From assembly GCA_950106755.1 (NCBI GenBank), contig OX467082.1, positions 13,392,001-13,456,000 of the forward strand: a DNA stretch of 64,000 nucleotides, written 5' to 3'. The notes under the pieces are model-generated. The model worked only from the letters and a program-made list of their open reading frames with translations. It was not told the origin of the DNA and made no database searches. The translations under genes and the position numbers were made by a program. The stretch comes from Climacium dendroides (Eukaryota > Streptophyta > Bryopsida > Hypnales > Climaciaceae). The stretch's first letter is position 1. Each line of letters starts with the position of its first letter. Positions 1 to 12,375 of this stretch are shown piece by piece.

Positions 1-589
1 CAATAGAATACCAAATTTGGTTGGCCTTTCTTCCAAAACAACTATTGAGCTATATCTAGTCTTAAGCTTTAGTCTTAAATCACCACATTTCTACTAGTGA
101 GGGCCCCAAATAAATATGGTACTTTTGAACTATAAACAAGACTATAAATTCATCACTTTCAAATTGCTCAACATTAAAAAAGATTTAGATAAACTTTGGA
201 TTCTACTTTCTCTATTGATTTAGAATTACACATTAGAGACAATCTAGACCCTATGGAGGTCCATTTGACTCTCAATTAGTGTACAAATATAGTGAAATAA
301 AAATTAAATATAATTTTTATAAAAATTAATTTTTAAAATAATAAATAAATAAATTTTTAATTGCCAATCCAATGGGACACACAAGCTAACACAAACTGGT
401 ATGATTCTCTTTGACAAGATTTGGACTATAAGATTGGATTTTATATTGAAGGCCAATGCTCTAAAAGTTCTCTAAAGAGGTTTAAGGCCAATCATATATT
501 GTTTTGGAAAGTTTAACAAAATGTTTTGGAACACTTCTGAGTTGCTTAACTTTCCAAAACATTTTAGACTCCACTACCTCTAAGATTCA
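1..589. other. AT-rich spacer, no gene
   Basis: I see no coding region. Degenerate phrases resembling the following tandem array occur near 180-260 and 500-590, so this may be decayed flank of the same repeat. Confidence 0.5.
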
Positions 590-1745
590 ATTGATTCAGA
601 TTTTGAAGGCCTTCAAATAAATTTGGTAGCTTCTTTAATTTGCAACAACCCTATAGATTCAACACTTTCAACTTGCTCAACTTTTCAATGCATTTAGGAT
701 AATTTTGGATTCCACTTCCTTCAAGAAAAACTTTGCATCCTCTAGGTGTACTTCAACATCACCTTGCAATATACTTTCAAGTAATTGGGGATCTCTAACC
801 ACATAGGATTTTCATAGATTCAACTTTTACAAATTCATGAATTGTTCAAAAGACCCAAGCACACTTCTTAAAGTTGTAGTACTACAAAGATTTAGGTTTA
901 GGAAGTTGCACAATTTTTTGAATGACTCATGCCAATTCTAGATAGCATACTTGAATAGAATTAAGTCCCTTAGATTTGTAAGACCTCCAAAAGACTTAGG
1001 CAAATTTTGGATTGTATACAATTGAATAATCAAATTTCAAAGACTCTAATTCCAAAGACTTCTAAGATTCCCAAAGATTTAGATAAATTCTAGATTCTAC
1101 ATTCTCTAAGATCCAAATGGTTCAAATTTTAGAGGCTTCAAAACAAATCTAGAAGCTTTATATGTTTACTACAATATTTATTGTACATCCAACACTTCCA
1201 AGTTGCTCAACTTTCCAAAAGATTTGGATAAACTTTGAATTCTAATTCCTTCAAGATCCATGCTTTTCAAATTTTAAAGGCCTCCACATAAATTTGTTAG
1301 TTTCACAAGCTCACGACAACTTTGTAGATTTAACACTTCCAAGTTGCTCAACTTCCCAAAAGATTTGGATAAACTTTGAACTCTACTTCCTTCGAGATAC
1401 AAGATTTTCAAATTTTGGAGGCCTTCAAATGAATCTAGTAGATTCTTTAGCTTCCAACAAGTCCAAAAGATTGGGATAAACTTTGGACTCCACTTTTTCC
1501 GAAATACAAGTTTTTAAAATTTTGGAAAACTCCAAATGAATTTGGTAGCTTTACAAACTCACCACATTTACATAGATTCAACACTTTCAAGTTGCTCAAC
1601 TTCCCAAAAGATTAGGGTAAATTTTGGACTCCACTTCCTTCAAGATTCAAGTGATCCAAATTTTGGAGGCCTCCATATTCATTTGGTAGATTCTTCAACT
1701 TCCTACAAAAGGAAATTCAAAATAATGGTGTCCAAAGTCTCTGCC
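590..1745. repeat. degenerate tandem array, unit about 140 bp
   Basis: The phrase AGTTGCTCAACTT recurs near 673, 1201, 1342 and 1590. Around it are recurring blocks such as 'aaagatttggataaactttg', 'ccacttccttcaagat' and 'ttttggaggcctccaa'. Spacing is about 141 bp where clearest (1201 to 1342), with partial units between. The short reading frames crossing it follow the repeat and have stops, so I do not call them genes. Confidence 0.7.
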
Positions 1746-1809
1746 GGCTAAGTATGTCCAATTTGGCAAGCCTCAGTCGTAGAGTTCGAGTAATGAGCTT
1801 TTCGAATGT

Positions 1810-2181
1810 TTGAATGAGCATCATTCAATTATGATTCAAGAGCTTCGAGAATTTGCTAGTGCTGATGCAGTAAAGGATTCATGTTGTTCTAAATTTTACC
1901 TGTGGAAGAAGGCATGCACGGTTGCCAAAGGTGCCACTGACACGCTTGAGAACTACAGCAACGGGGTCAACATAGTCGCAAGCAAATGCTCGGGGAACGA
2001 ATATGGCTGTGAAGCAAGCCCAGTTGAGCCAGCTAGTGATTTCCTCCGCACATTATGCAAGGAGAGCCAAACGTGCAAACAAGTGCGTAGTAATGCACAA
2101 ACTGGAGCTGCGTTTCGAACTCCAACCAGGAGCGGAAGAAGCACAGCGAGGCTACCTCCTAGCGAATGGCCAGTGAACTGA
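1810..2181 (+). other. 123-codon open stretch, GC-richer, unrecognised
   Basis: An ATG-to-stop frame of 123 codons sits in sequence clearly GC-richer than its flanks. The product would be Cys-rich in its middle (about ten Cys) with an Arg/Ser/Thr-rich end. I recognise no domain, signal peptide or family. It lies between two tandem arrays. It could be an exon, a gene fragment or an untranslated leader. An overlapping antisense frame (1953-2144) is shorter and no more convincing. Confidence 0.2.
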
Positions 2182-2189
2182 ATCCGTAT

Positions 2190-2662
2190 ATTATGCGCTT
2201 CTACGTGGGTATGAATGCTTTATCATATAATCTCTTTGTGGCCTCATAGATTGATTCCTCGGTGCACCATGGTCCTTGAATTTGATTCTGGGGTTTCTCA
2301 TTATGCGCTTCTACGTGGGCATGAATTTATAGAAACACTTCAGCATATAATCTCTTTAATTTGCGGCCTCATAGATTGATTTATCAGTGCAGCATGACCC
2401 CTAAATTCAATTCCAGGGATTCTCATTATGCACTTCTACATGGGCATGAATTTATAGAAACACTTGAGCATATAATCTCTTTGTGGCCTCATAGATTGAT
2501 TCCTCGGTGCACCATGGTCCCTGAATTTGATTTCGGGGATTCTTATTATGCGCTTCTACATGAGCATGAATTTATAGAAACACTTGAGCATATAATCTCT
2601 TTGCGGCCTCATAGATTGATTCCTCGGTGCACCATGATCCCTGAATTCGATTCCTTCATGGA
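2190..2662 (+). repeat. 120-bp tandem repeat, about four copies, open in one frame
   Basis: The block CATAGATTGATTCCTCGGTG recurs at about 2244, 2370, 2490 and 2610, giving spacings of 126, 120 and 120 bp. The unit is 40 codons, so from 2361 to 2675 one + frame of 104 codons stays open and reads as a 40-residue protein repeat (core EHEFIETLEHIIS). The first unit has an in-frame stop and a 6-bp insertion. Whether it is ever translated is unknown. Confidence 0.85.
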
Positions 2663-3806
2663 AAATAACGATTGAAATCGTTTCAGTTGCAGTTGCAGAC
2701 TTCGGCACTATGCGATTGAGATACGTAATTTTCCATCTTCAGCACAAGCATGCAAAAGGTGGTACAATCTGTTTAGTGAACTTACAGGTTCAAAAATGCC
2801 GAGGCTCAAAATTGCAAATTATAGCTTGCCATGGTGCCAGCGTCTCCGTGCTCTGGAGAAGATAACCACGACGGCATGAAGTTAGAGGACTTTCCATGTT
2901 TCCTTCTCTTGAGCCAATTCCAGATTCAATTAAGGTCGGTACACCTAAAACCACCACAAATTGGGTTGTGGGTAATTTGAAAGCTAAGTAGTTAATAGTG
3001 AAATCAAGACAGCAAAAAGATGTGTAAAAATGGAAGAAATGTACAATCAATTTTCTGATTTTGGCAAATACTAGACCACATCAAGGGCACAAAGTTTTGA
3101 AAATAGAGTGCTTGAAACAACTCATAGGCAACCTTCAAAGTGAGCAGTCACATTCAAAAGCTCCATTATTTTCCCAAGGTGTCAAAAGTAAAGGAAATGA
3201 AGATGAAATTGTATTACTTATATTCCAAAAAATGTAAGCTAGTAAATCAACAAGCAACATAAAGGCTTATTATTAGTGTTATTATAGCACATGTGTCAAC
3301 TTTTGAAGTTCATATAACCTAAGGATTTAAGTCTCTAATATTTGTCATATCTCACTCATTGACAATGTTCAATATGTATTTAAACCATTTTAGAGCTTAT
3401 TTTAGAATAAGGTTTAATGCACTTTGTGATTTGGGGGGACCCACGGTAGATATCTACTCTAAATTCAATTTTATTTTGTGTCTTGTTTGAATAGTGTTGG
3501 TGCAATTTACTGACATACAAAAGTGAAATTTTGTTTTATCATTCTGAACTATTGTTTGAAAATGGTATTCATTGTTGTATGATGAAATCATTAAATCAAA
3601 GTGTACATATCCTAGGTCCCTATTATACAAATTTTGAATCCTTATTTTGACCCACCATTGTCATTTTGAAGGAAAAAAATATTGTAAAATTCGTAAAGCA
3701 TTTCAATTCAAACTTATACTAGCTTCTACATTGATAGGAGCATGTGAGGAATAGAGCAAATTGTAAAACAAGGATTGCAACAAGCTTTCTATAAGATGGA
3801 TCCATC
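2663..3806. other. spacer, no gene seen
   Basis: The first 300 bp are moderately GC-rich with a short minus-strand frame (2790-3050) matching nothing I know. The rest is AT-rich with frequent stops. Confidence 0.4.
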
Positions 3807-4361
3807 TTAACCCCTAACTCAGTAAATCATAACTTCTTGGATTGATATGAAATTTTTACCACAAGAACTAGACTAGTATGCGCAACTTTTCCAACAAAAA
3901 TTATTGAAAACAAACCCTGTCTGAAGAAGTTATAAGCCGCCTAAGTTCACTGAATGCAAAAATGTCTGGATTTTCAACTTCGAATTGCTCCCAAGCATTC
4001 AAAACAACTTGGATTGATATGAAAATTTTATCACAATAAGTAAACTTCATGGGGAACAAAACCCAACAAATTTTATTGAAAACTAACATTTGATGAAAAA
4101 GATACAAGCCCCCAAAGTTGCAGCCATCTCATTGCAGTGTGGTGAACTCAAATTGAACCTGCGAACTTTGAATGACTTTCAAAAACTCATTACATCTTTG
4201 ATAGATCTTAAAATTTTACCACAAAAAATAGACTATTATGCACAACTTTCACAACAAGTTTTATTGAATTTGGACATTGGATGCAAAAGTTATAACACTT
4301 TGAAGTTGACTGCTAGATTGTGTGAAGACACTTTTGGTCCCCTTGGACGGTGAGGGGTTAA
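3807..4361. mobile_element. TTAA-flanked TIR element, 547 bp
   Basis: TTAA at 3807-3810 is followed by CCCCTAACTCAG. The far end is the inverse (CCCCTCACCGTCC read inward), followed by TTAA at 4358-4361. The inside holds three degenerate direct repeats marked by 'gatatgaaatttttaccaca' near 3844, 4015 and 4203. There is no transposase, so this would be a non-autonomous (MITE-like) element. Confidence 0.6.
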
Positions 4362-6869
4362 ACCAACAACAATACAACTACATCATACACTTTGTGAAAG
4401 GATCATACATATGGAGAATAATAATGTTCATAGATTCATGATCTCAATCATATTTGAACTATATTAACATGTAGTTACTATAAGAAAATTAGAGATCAAT
4501 GAAACCAATATTCAAAATAATATCATTTTTATAAAAGTCATCTAGATAACATAGTTGAACTTCATTTCACACACAGGTACTACAAACACTACACTTCACA
4601 TGCATTTACATGTGGTTATTGTGACAAAGGCAATGTATATGTGATTATTGTCACTTTGTGTGGACTTAGTACACAAACGTTAGGTGAACTTTTCATGAAA
4701 GCAAAATTACCAACTCTTTTGTTGCAATATACAACTTTTAGAAATTCATAGATAGAAATTGATAGTAAAAATTATCTAAGAAATAGACATACTAGAAATA
4801 GAATGATGTCTTCTAGTATGACCAAAAGAAGAGGTTAAAAAATAATATGTGTGTAATTTAAATTAATATATCAGTAACGTAAAAAAGTAGTGCATCATCA
4901 CAATGCGAAATGATGCACTCACAAATTCTAATGTAGAAGGGGAAAACAAGGTCGTGCATGAAATTTTTAGGTACACAATTTTCTTACAAATTTCTTAAAA
5001 TATTTTATAATTTTATAGAGAACTTTTAGAGCATTTTCAAAGTATTGTTTAGCATGTTGTTAGAGTATTTTTAGAGTGATTTCTTATAGCAATGACCAAA
5101 AAAAGAGGTTTAAAATAATATATATGTGGTCTAAATTAATGTTATATAAAAAAAGGTTCAATAATTTGTATATAATCTAAATTAATGTTCATGTAAAAAA
5201 TAAAGTATTGTTGTAGTTCAATTTTCACCTAATATGTGGTAGTTTATAAAATAATGACTTGAAAGTATAAAGTATAATTTCTTTGGACACCCAACTCCAA
5301 ATGTGAACCATTCACCAGACAAACAAAATTAATGATGGCAAATTCCTTCCACACCAAGGTGGACAATCCAATAGATAAAAGATTTTGTTCACTAATACTA
5401 AACACCCTAGTCTAAACTAGACCTTAGAAGAGTAGTAATTGAGCTTTAGTTTGGAGGGATGAGGGACGGCTTTCTATGACTATAGCTATCCATGGAGATG
5501 CATGCATTAGAGTTGGTGGGATCAAGGATTTTCATTTCAAGTATTTATTTTGGGTACACCAAAAAGGTTCATTGGATTGCATTTTTAATTAAATTGTCCA
5601 ATTTGGCATATATGTAGTTTCATGATAAAAAATAGATTTCAAATCTATCATACAATTGAATGATAGAAATTCAAATCAAAGTGTCTTATTTATTATTTTA
5701 TTGATTAAATAAATCGATGTGAGATGTTAAAAAATTAGTGTGGAACAATCTATTGTACCTACTTGGTGTGAATAGTGGAGAAAGCAATTTTTGTCCATTG
5801 ATGTGAATGAGACATGCGAAATGTAAATGAAATCCAATTGATTCATATCCAAAAGTGCAATATTGTCTTTGGATTTTGTAGGCATTTAGTTGTTTTAGCC
5901 ATTACAAAAGGGGATTATGTCATGAAATATTCTCTCAATAATTTTTTGGTATTTCTTTGGAACAAATTTTTTTTAAGAACTTTTGGGGATTTTATGAGAA
6001 ACACATAATTTCATTAAAGGGGCTTCTAAAGGGCTACAAGTTCTTAGGCTATTGGGAACTTGAGAACTATGCCACAACAGCTTGATGTAACTGAGAGACT
6101 GCTACATCAAAATATATATAATAATTTATTTTAATTTATTTTAAAATTATTATTTTTATTATTTAAATATTCTGATTATGACATATTCATTATAGTCAAA
6201 GGAAAAGGGTTGAAACAACCCTCCTAGCCCCCCAAAATTCCTCTAATGTTTTTGAATAAATACTTTGACCATAGTTTCTATTATTTAATTATAAAAATTT
6301 GTGTTGTCTTATTGGAAGTCAAAAGGAGGCTCAAGATTCATTTGGAATATATTTTTGAAAATCCTATGAAGAAAATAAGCATTTTCAAAGATTTGAAACA
6401 AGGTATATCTAAAATTATTATACTTATAATAGAAAGATCGTATTGTTTACAAATGATGTAAAAGAATCTCATTTAAAACTATACAAAAATTTCAACTTTT
6501 ATGCACATCCCTTCATCGTAGCCATATTTAATTGGAAGAGAAATATTTAGATTCAATGCAATACCTTGAAATGAAGACCTTAAATACATATTTGATTTAT
6601 TGCACATTCTAATGAAAATGCAACAATTTATGTGATTTGGACTTCAAGCACCATATACAAAATCTTTTCATTATTGATGTCACAAATCACCATACGACAA
6701 GGAGTTTGTCAATCTAGTATATATGGTATAAATTATATACAACAATAATAGTTGCTAATTACAATTTAGCATAAAGACTATTATTTTCTAAAATTATTTT
6801 ATTGGATCTCATTGACAACTAAAAGAGGATTCCAATGCACTTTTGCATACATTATTTGGACATAAATAG
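4362..6869. other. AT-rich spacer, no gene
   Basis: The sequence is strongly AT-rich with stops in all frames. I see no RNA gene and no clear repeat structure. Confidence 0.5.
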
Positions 6870-7080
6870 GGAATGAATAAATTATGAATTTTCATCTCTA
6901 GGTGCTCCCCCCCACTAAGCTCTTATAGACTCTCATGTTTTGATAATATACACTTCTTGTAGTATCAACATCTATGTTTTTGTGATACTTTCTAATCCAA
7001 ATGTAGGTGTAAATTACATTTTGGATAATGTTGATTATGGATGGATGTACTTTATATATTGACTTTACCACAATTTTAAA
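6870..7080. repeat. dispersed repeat shared with 14265-14480
   Basis: The order of phrases (aatgaataaattatgaat, then a gtgctcccc-like block, then tatcaacatctat, then ttttgtgatact, then aatgtaggtgtaa) is matched in the same orientation at 14265-14480. The two are diverged copies of one repeat. Confidence 0.55.
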
Positions 7081-7256
7081 CTCAAAATGAGTATTCCAAA
7101 AATCATGCCATTGCCTACAAAGTTCTTGTAAAATGCAAAGAAGAAACAATTATACAATAGTAGAACTATATTATGAGTGATAGTCCATGGTTCCATCTTT
7201 TATGGCTATTCTATCTTCTCAAAAGAAAATACCATACATTCAAAGAAGCTTCAATA

Positions 7257-7407
7257 CACTACTAGAAAATTTAGTTTTTTTTGTTGTTTTGGTTGCGTTG
7301 ATCCAGTCAAAATCTGACAGAAATCTGTTAAAATCAATAGATTTCTGTCAGATTTTGATCGGATCAATGCGACCAAAACAACAGAAAAACTAAATTTTCT
7401 AGTAGTG
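7257..7407. mobile_element. 151-bp fold-back MITE with CACTA-type ends
   Basis: It begins CACTACTAGAAAATTTAG and ends with the exact inverse. The two arms pair almost perfectly along their whole length (about 65 bp each) around a short AT loop. CACTA...TAGTG ends are the signature of the CACTA (En/Spm) superfamily. The flanking 3-mers are ATA and GTA, so the expected 3-bp target duplication is only 2/3 conserved. Confidence 0.85.
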
Positions 7408-7410
7408 GTA

Positions 7411-8953
7411 CAAATTAACAAAAAGAACTTACAATCAAAAAAATGTGAAAATCTTTGGTTCTTATCTACCCAATTATATGAAAACTCCTACAAACAATAC
7501 AATATAAGTTAACCCCTTGGTCTATAAGTTAACTCCTTGTTGACCAAGGGTAGTTTAGATTTTCAAAACTGTAAAGATGTGTTATAAATGTGACTTAGAA
7601 GAATAATTTAACCTCCAAAGGACTAAGAACCCACTTTGGTTTTTTTGGAGAACTTGAGCATGCTCCATTGATATCATAATTTGGAATTTCAACATGAAAA
7701 TTATAAGATGGATGCTAATCATACAAGTAAAACTTTGTTCCAAGTTATATCAATAAACAATTTTTAAACAATTTCAATGTCAAAACAAGTAGGTAAAAAT
7801 ATATATTCTAAAAAAATGTTAAATTATTAAATTGTATAGATTGTTAATAACTTCTTAGAAATATTTGAACCATTCAATTATGAATAATGAGGTGAAAGTT
7901 ATAAAGAGTTTTATTTTTAATGATGAATATGGAAGTTTGCTTAATTAATTTTTTTAAATATATTCTCAATCCATTTTCAAACATATTGGCTAAATTGCAT
8001 AAGTTTGGGATATACTTTTATTTTTCCTAAAATTGTTTAAAAACAAACTTCACTTTTAGGAAGGGCTAGAAAACATTGCTTTTTGACTTTTAGGGCACAT
8101 TGAACTTACAATGGATAGGGATTCTGATTCTATTATTTTAGGAAAAATGGCTTTCCATTGTAGTAGTGGATAAAAATCTTGAAAGAATAGAAAAACTTTA
8201 GAAACTGAATTTTGTATTTAGCAATTTACCATCAATTTTAAATCCCATACTTTTGTATAAAAAATTGCGCTACAATGTGTAGTACTAATAATTAAAACAA
8301 CATCAAAATTGTGTATCATTGGTTTATTGTACTAATACTTCCCTCCACACTAGATTAACCTCAAGTTCAAATTTGAGTGGAACTCAATTATGTCTTTGCC
8401 TACAATGGTAGAACCTAATTTACACTCAATTAATGTATTGCAGTGACCATTGATTTTTGAAGTACCATTGATCATATTGCACAACATTGAGTCACCATTC
8501 CACGATACATTTATTAATTAAATACTTCACGAGTGCTTGGTAATATAGTATGCTTTAGAAGCGACCATTTAAGCATTGGTCTCTCTTTTTCATAGGTTTT
8601 CATGTAAAAAATATTTTTAGATCATTTTTTAGAGAAAGAAAAATAGACATGGAACTTAATACAAGTGATTTTGTTTTTCTCCAAGCATTTTTGAATTACC
8701 TATAAATTTTCAAAGATTTGGGGAATATTAGGCACCTATTTGTAACCATAGGTCTCTCAAAATCCATCCACTTGCAACTTGTGAAGAGATGTAAGGAAAT
8801 CAAAGACAATGATTGGCTCTTGCAACAGAAAAACAATTTTTTCTTGATTCATTCAATAGCTGAAGTGGTTCATTTGAGAATCATCTCATCTCCATTCTCC
8901 AACTAATAATAGGGGCAATTTGAAGAAGAGGGGCAGTTTTACAACACATTACC
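7411..8953. other. AT-rich spacer, no gene
   Basis: A possible lone TIR end (TTAACCTCCAAAGGACTAAG, near 7604) resembles the TTAA elements, but I could not find its partner. Otherwise I see nothing. Confidence 0.4.
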
Positions 8954-9879
8954 TTAATTCCTAAAGTCCCAAAGCCCCTATGGGGGACTCTTGGAATTTT
9001 GAGTAGGGTTGTGTGACCTCAATTTTTGACATGATTAAAATTTTTAAAAAAAAATAGGAAATCAGATAATTTTTAAGGCATATAATTTTTATTTCAATCA
9101 ATGCCTAGAAACAAAAGTTACGCCACCATGAGTCCAAAAAGCAACTTGAGGGGTAGCCAAAAAAAATCACAAAAAGTTAATTTTTTTTTAAATTAAATTT
9201 TTTTTCCTCAAAGACTATATTTTTGTTTACATTTGAAGTTTTGATTCATTCTATTTGGGCTAGTGATGAGAAAGTTATGGACAAATCTTGTTTTTTGGGC
9301 AATCTAAGCATCTTCTTGAAAAAATAGCTTACAAACTTCATTTTTGTATGCAATTTTAACAATTTTTCAAAAAAACATTGTTATTTAGGGTTAAATTTGT
9401 TTATTAGAAAATTCTCACCATTGGGATTATTGTGTTTCAATTCCATTTTAGAACTATCAATGGTTTAGTTATCTCTTGAATCTTAAAGCTACTTCTACTT
9501 AACAATTTTTTAATGAGTGAAAATTATGTTTTTTTTTTATTGATTCTTTTTTCGAGATTCTTAACTCAATTCTTCGACTTAAAAAATTAGAAAATCAAAA
9601 TCCATAGTGCAAAAATTCTAAATTAAGAAGATTCAAAGCCAAAAATCTAGCCAATCAAGGTGTAAGAAAAACTTGTTTTCTTCACTTTGACTGCAAATAT
9701 CTTGCAATCAACACGGTCAAAGTTTCTGAAATTTTTTCCATGCATTCTTATACTAGTGTAGTACAAGATTTTGAGGTTAGATATTAAAAAAAAAATTGAA
9801 GTTTTTCACTCTTTGCAACAGAAATGACAGTTTTGAGTAGGTTTTTATGGAAAAAAGGCCTTGGGACTTTAGGGGTTAA
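8954..9879 (+). mobile_element. TTAA-flanked TIR element, family C, about 918 bp
   Basis: The left end is TTAA (8954-8957) plus TTCCTAAAGTCCCAAAGCC. The right end is GGCCTTGGGACTTTAGGGG plus TTAA (9876-9879). The two termini pair over about 20 bp with three mismatches. The inside is non-coding and collinear with 26484-27385, and in part with 60.1-60.9 kb, which shows a dispersed family. Confidence 0.7.
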
Positions 9880-10642
9880 CTAAAACAAACAAGGGACCAA
9901 AAAACTTATTAAACCCATTTAGTCCCTGGTTTTTTTTACCATTAGTTGCTTTGTATCCAAAGTCAAAAACATGCAAGATGAATTCAATTCCATTAGTTTG
10001 ATGCATGAGTTGAAAATTAGATTTAAAAACAAAAACACACCCTCACACACCACAATTTTCCAAATACCTAAAATATTCTCCAATTCCAAGCAAATAAAAT
10101 TGCCTCAAATCACCTCAAAATGTTAAAAATAGGACAATACCACCCAACTATTTCTTGTGATGATGCCACCCCCCTTCTCTGCATCCACCCCCGGGCCTTA
10201 AAAAACAAAAGCCATTCGATCACGTAATGAAAAAAAGTCCCCCCCCCCTCCCGCCCCTACCATCAATTGGGAGAAAAACTGAAGACCGTCAATTAGTGGA
10301 CATCTTAGCCGAAAGACATATACGGATACATACTACAAATATGGATATAGAATATATAACATAGATATGGATGCAACAATACAATAATATATCTTGTATC
10401 GATTGCATTTGAAGTTGCAATTTGAAATTAGAAATAAGAGGGTTGGTTTGGTTTTGGGTTTGAGTTTGGAGATTGGGGATTTAAAAAAATCAATGTCCTA
10501 TCATTAAATGCCACGTGTACAATACAAAAATTTAAATTGGGTGTTAATTGAATCCTCACCTGACTGTTACTATCCACTCACAACAAGACAGCCTACAACC
10601 ATGAACGTACACATAATTAAAACGAATTTCATCAATATCTCT
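9880..10642. other. spacer, no gene
   Basis: AT-rich, with a short C-rich patch at about 10140-10260 that includes a run of ten C. Confidence 0.4.
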
Positions 10643-10980
10643 ACCAGCGTTCACAAAACTAGCTAAAATTCACTCCATTTCTACATACAAATTTTCAATA
10701 GTTAAATGTATATTGGAGGAAATCCTTGAGAAAATTAGATTGTAACCAAGAATAGAATTCGATAGACAATTTGTAACTTCTTCCACATTGGAATTAGCAC
10801 CTATTTAGTCAATTTTGTGTTGTAGTACTCCCAATAATCCTTTACAACTTGCAAAATCCTTTCTATTTAATTTATTTTTAATACTACTCATCACTCTCAA
10901 CTCTTAAGGTAGCCAAAGTGAATGCATGTTTGTCTTGAAGGTAGCATATTGCACTAAATTCCATAAACTAGCTCCTGACT
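10643..10980 (+). repeat. about 340-bp repeat, copy 1
   Basis: Collinear with 14632-14977 over the whole length. Shared phrases include 'gctaaaattcactccatt', 'atactcccaataatcctttac' (diverged by a base or two) and 'gcactaaattccataaacta'. Both copies end just before GC-richer, gene-like DNA. Confidence 0.85.
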
Positions 10981-11640
10981 CACAAGCTTATAAATAACCT
11001 CAGGCCGGCACCTCTCCAATGAGTGAAAATCACAAGCTGCGCCGCCTCTGAGACTGAGCTTGAATTAACTAACTCACAACGTGAATTGCGAAACGAAGAA
11101 GAATTTCACGGCTGGACGGAGTACCGAATCTGAAGCCATTACTGTTTCCAATATTTGAAAAACGACTTGATTCGTGCCAGCCAGCCCCGCCTGGCTCCAG
11201 CCTCCAGCAGTTTGAAACCCAAACAATTTGAAAAAATGCTGACGAAGCATGGGAACCGGAACGGAACGGAAGTGGAAAGAACGGAATGCCAGCAGACCAG
11301 CACGCAGATTGTGAACCCAGATTTGAGTCATAAACCAGCAGTTATTTTATGACAATCCCAGGCCTAAAAGTAGTAAGCCAGTACTTATTATTAGCTTATG
11401 TGGTTGCAGAAACGATCGATCCAGTTACAGTATATGAATTTGGCTCAAGTTAAGTGAAAAGTTGAATCCCTTGATGACAGGAAACCTTTGTTTGCATACT
11501 GAGTGAGGCAATGTCTGCCTGCTGAATGGAATCTTCGCATACAGTATTACAGTGTGACTCTGCACTCCGCAGTGCTGGAGAATCTGAGGTACCGTAATAG
11601 AGTCGTAGGTATACACGACACTTGGCAATTCATGATATTT
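10981..11640. other. GC-richer island, possible promoter or gene remnant
   Basis: Directly after the repeat there is a TATA-like CTTATAAATA (about 10988) and then several hundred bases of balanced composition. Both strands carry short frames (11155-11352 +, 11074-11331 -), but none resembles a family I know. It may be a promoter remnant or a non-coding transcript. Confidence 0.25.
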
Positions 11641-11734
11641 TGGTCTTGGAGGTAAGTGCGATATTTTGCAATATAACCTCTCAGCTTGGATGGCCGTAGT
11701 GTGAAGTGGTCCTAAACCTGAGAGCTCGTTGCCA

Positions 11735-12141
11735 TTAACCCTTAAACGCTCAGCAGAGCCAAAAATGGCCTACAATTTTTCATACAATACAGTATGCTTG
11801 GCCTTAATGGAACCCAATTTTCAGCTTTTTTGCTTTTCATTAATTGCACAATAAACTTACTATTATTTCTGCAATATGGTCTTAGTTGGACAATTGTGAA
11901 TGGTTGGCTCACTGGCTCATTCACTCATTTGTAACATGTGGTAGTTGTCAATCTTTTTCATTAATGTTGTTTTCTATTGGGATGCAAGCATAAGTACCAA
12001 ATTGAGGATACAAACAATTATCGATTGGTGGAAATTTTTGTAGTGTTAGGCATTCATGTTAACACTTTATTGCCATGCATGTTGTATTATACTTTGGTAT
12101 TTCATAAACCATAGGCCAACTCTCAAGCATTAAGGGGTTAA
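11735..12141. mobile_element. TTAA-flanked TIR element, about 399 bp
   Basis: TTAA at 11735-11738 is followed by CCCTTAAACGCTCAG. The right end reads inward CCCCTTAATGCTTGAG and is followed by TTAA at 12138-12141. Non-coding. Confidence 0.6.
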
Positions 12142-12375
12142 CCCTTAAATATCGAGGTGGACGTTTTGCGTCCGATGGATGACAAGGTATTCTCCTTGTG
12201 TATGATAGAAATGCAACTATTCATCCTCGGAATTAGGGGTGGAAAGGGAACCGAAATCTTCCACAGTACGTTTGACTCCCAATGATTATTTTTGGTTTTT
12301 TTAAACTAGATGATGTCACATAGGGTTCCCAAAGGGCTGATTTCCACGGTCACTAGCCCAATGTTCAAGGGTTAA
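12138..12375 (+). mobile_element. TTAA-flanked MITE, family B, 230 bp
   Basis: It shares the TTAA at 12138-12141 with the preceding element and ends at TTAA 12372-12375. The ends read inward CCCTTAAATATCGAGG and CCCTTGAACATTGGG. The inside ('caactattcatcct' block, then a 'gattt...ccacggtca' block) is repeated at 20041-20267 and in part at 41168-41365. Confidence 0.7.

Noticed and set aside
1294..1751. Two frames of 61 and 71 codons with similar sequence
   Set aside because: The similarity comes from the 140-bp tandem array and the frames break at other units.
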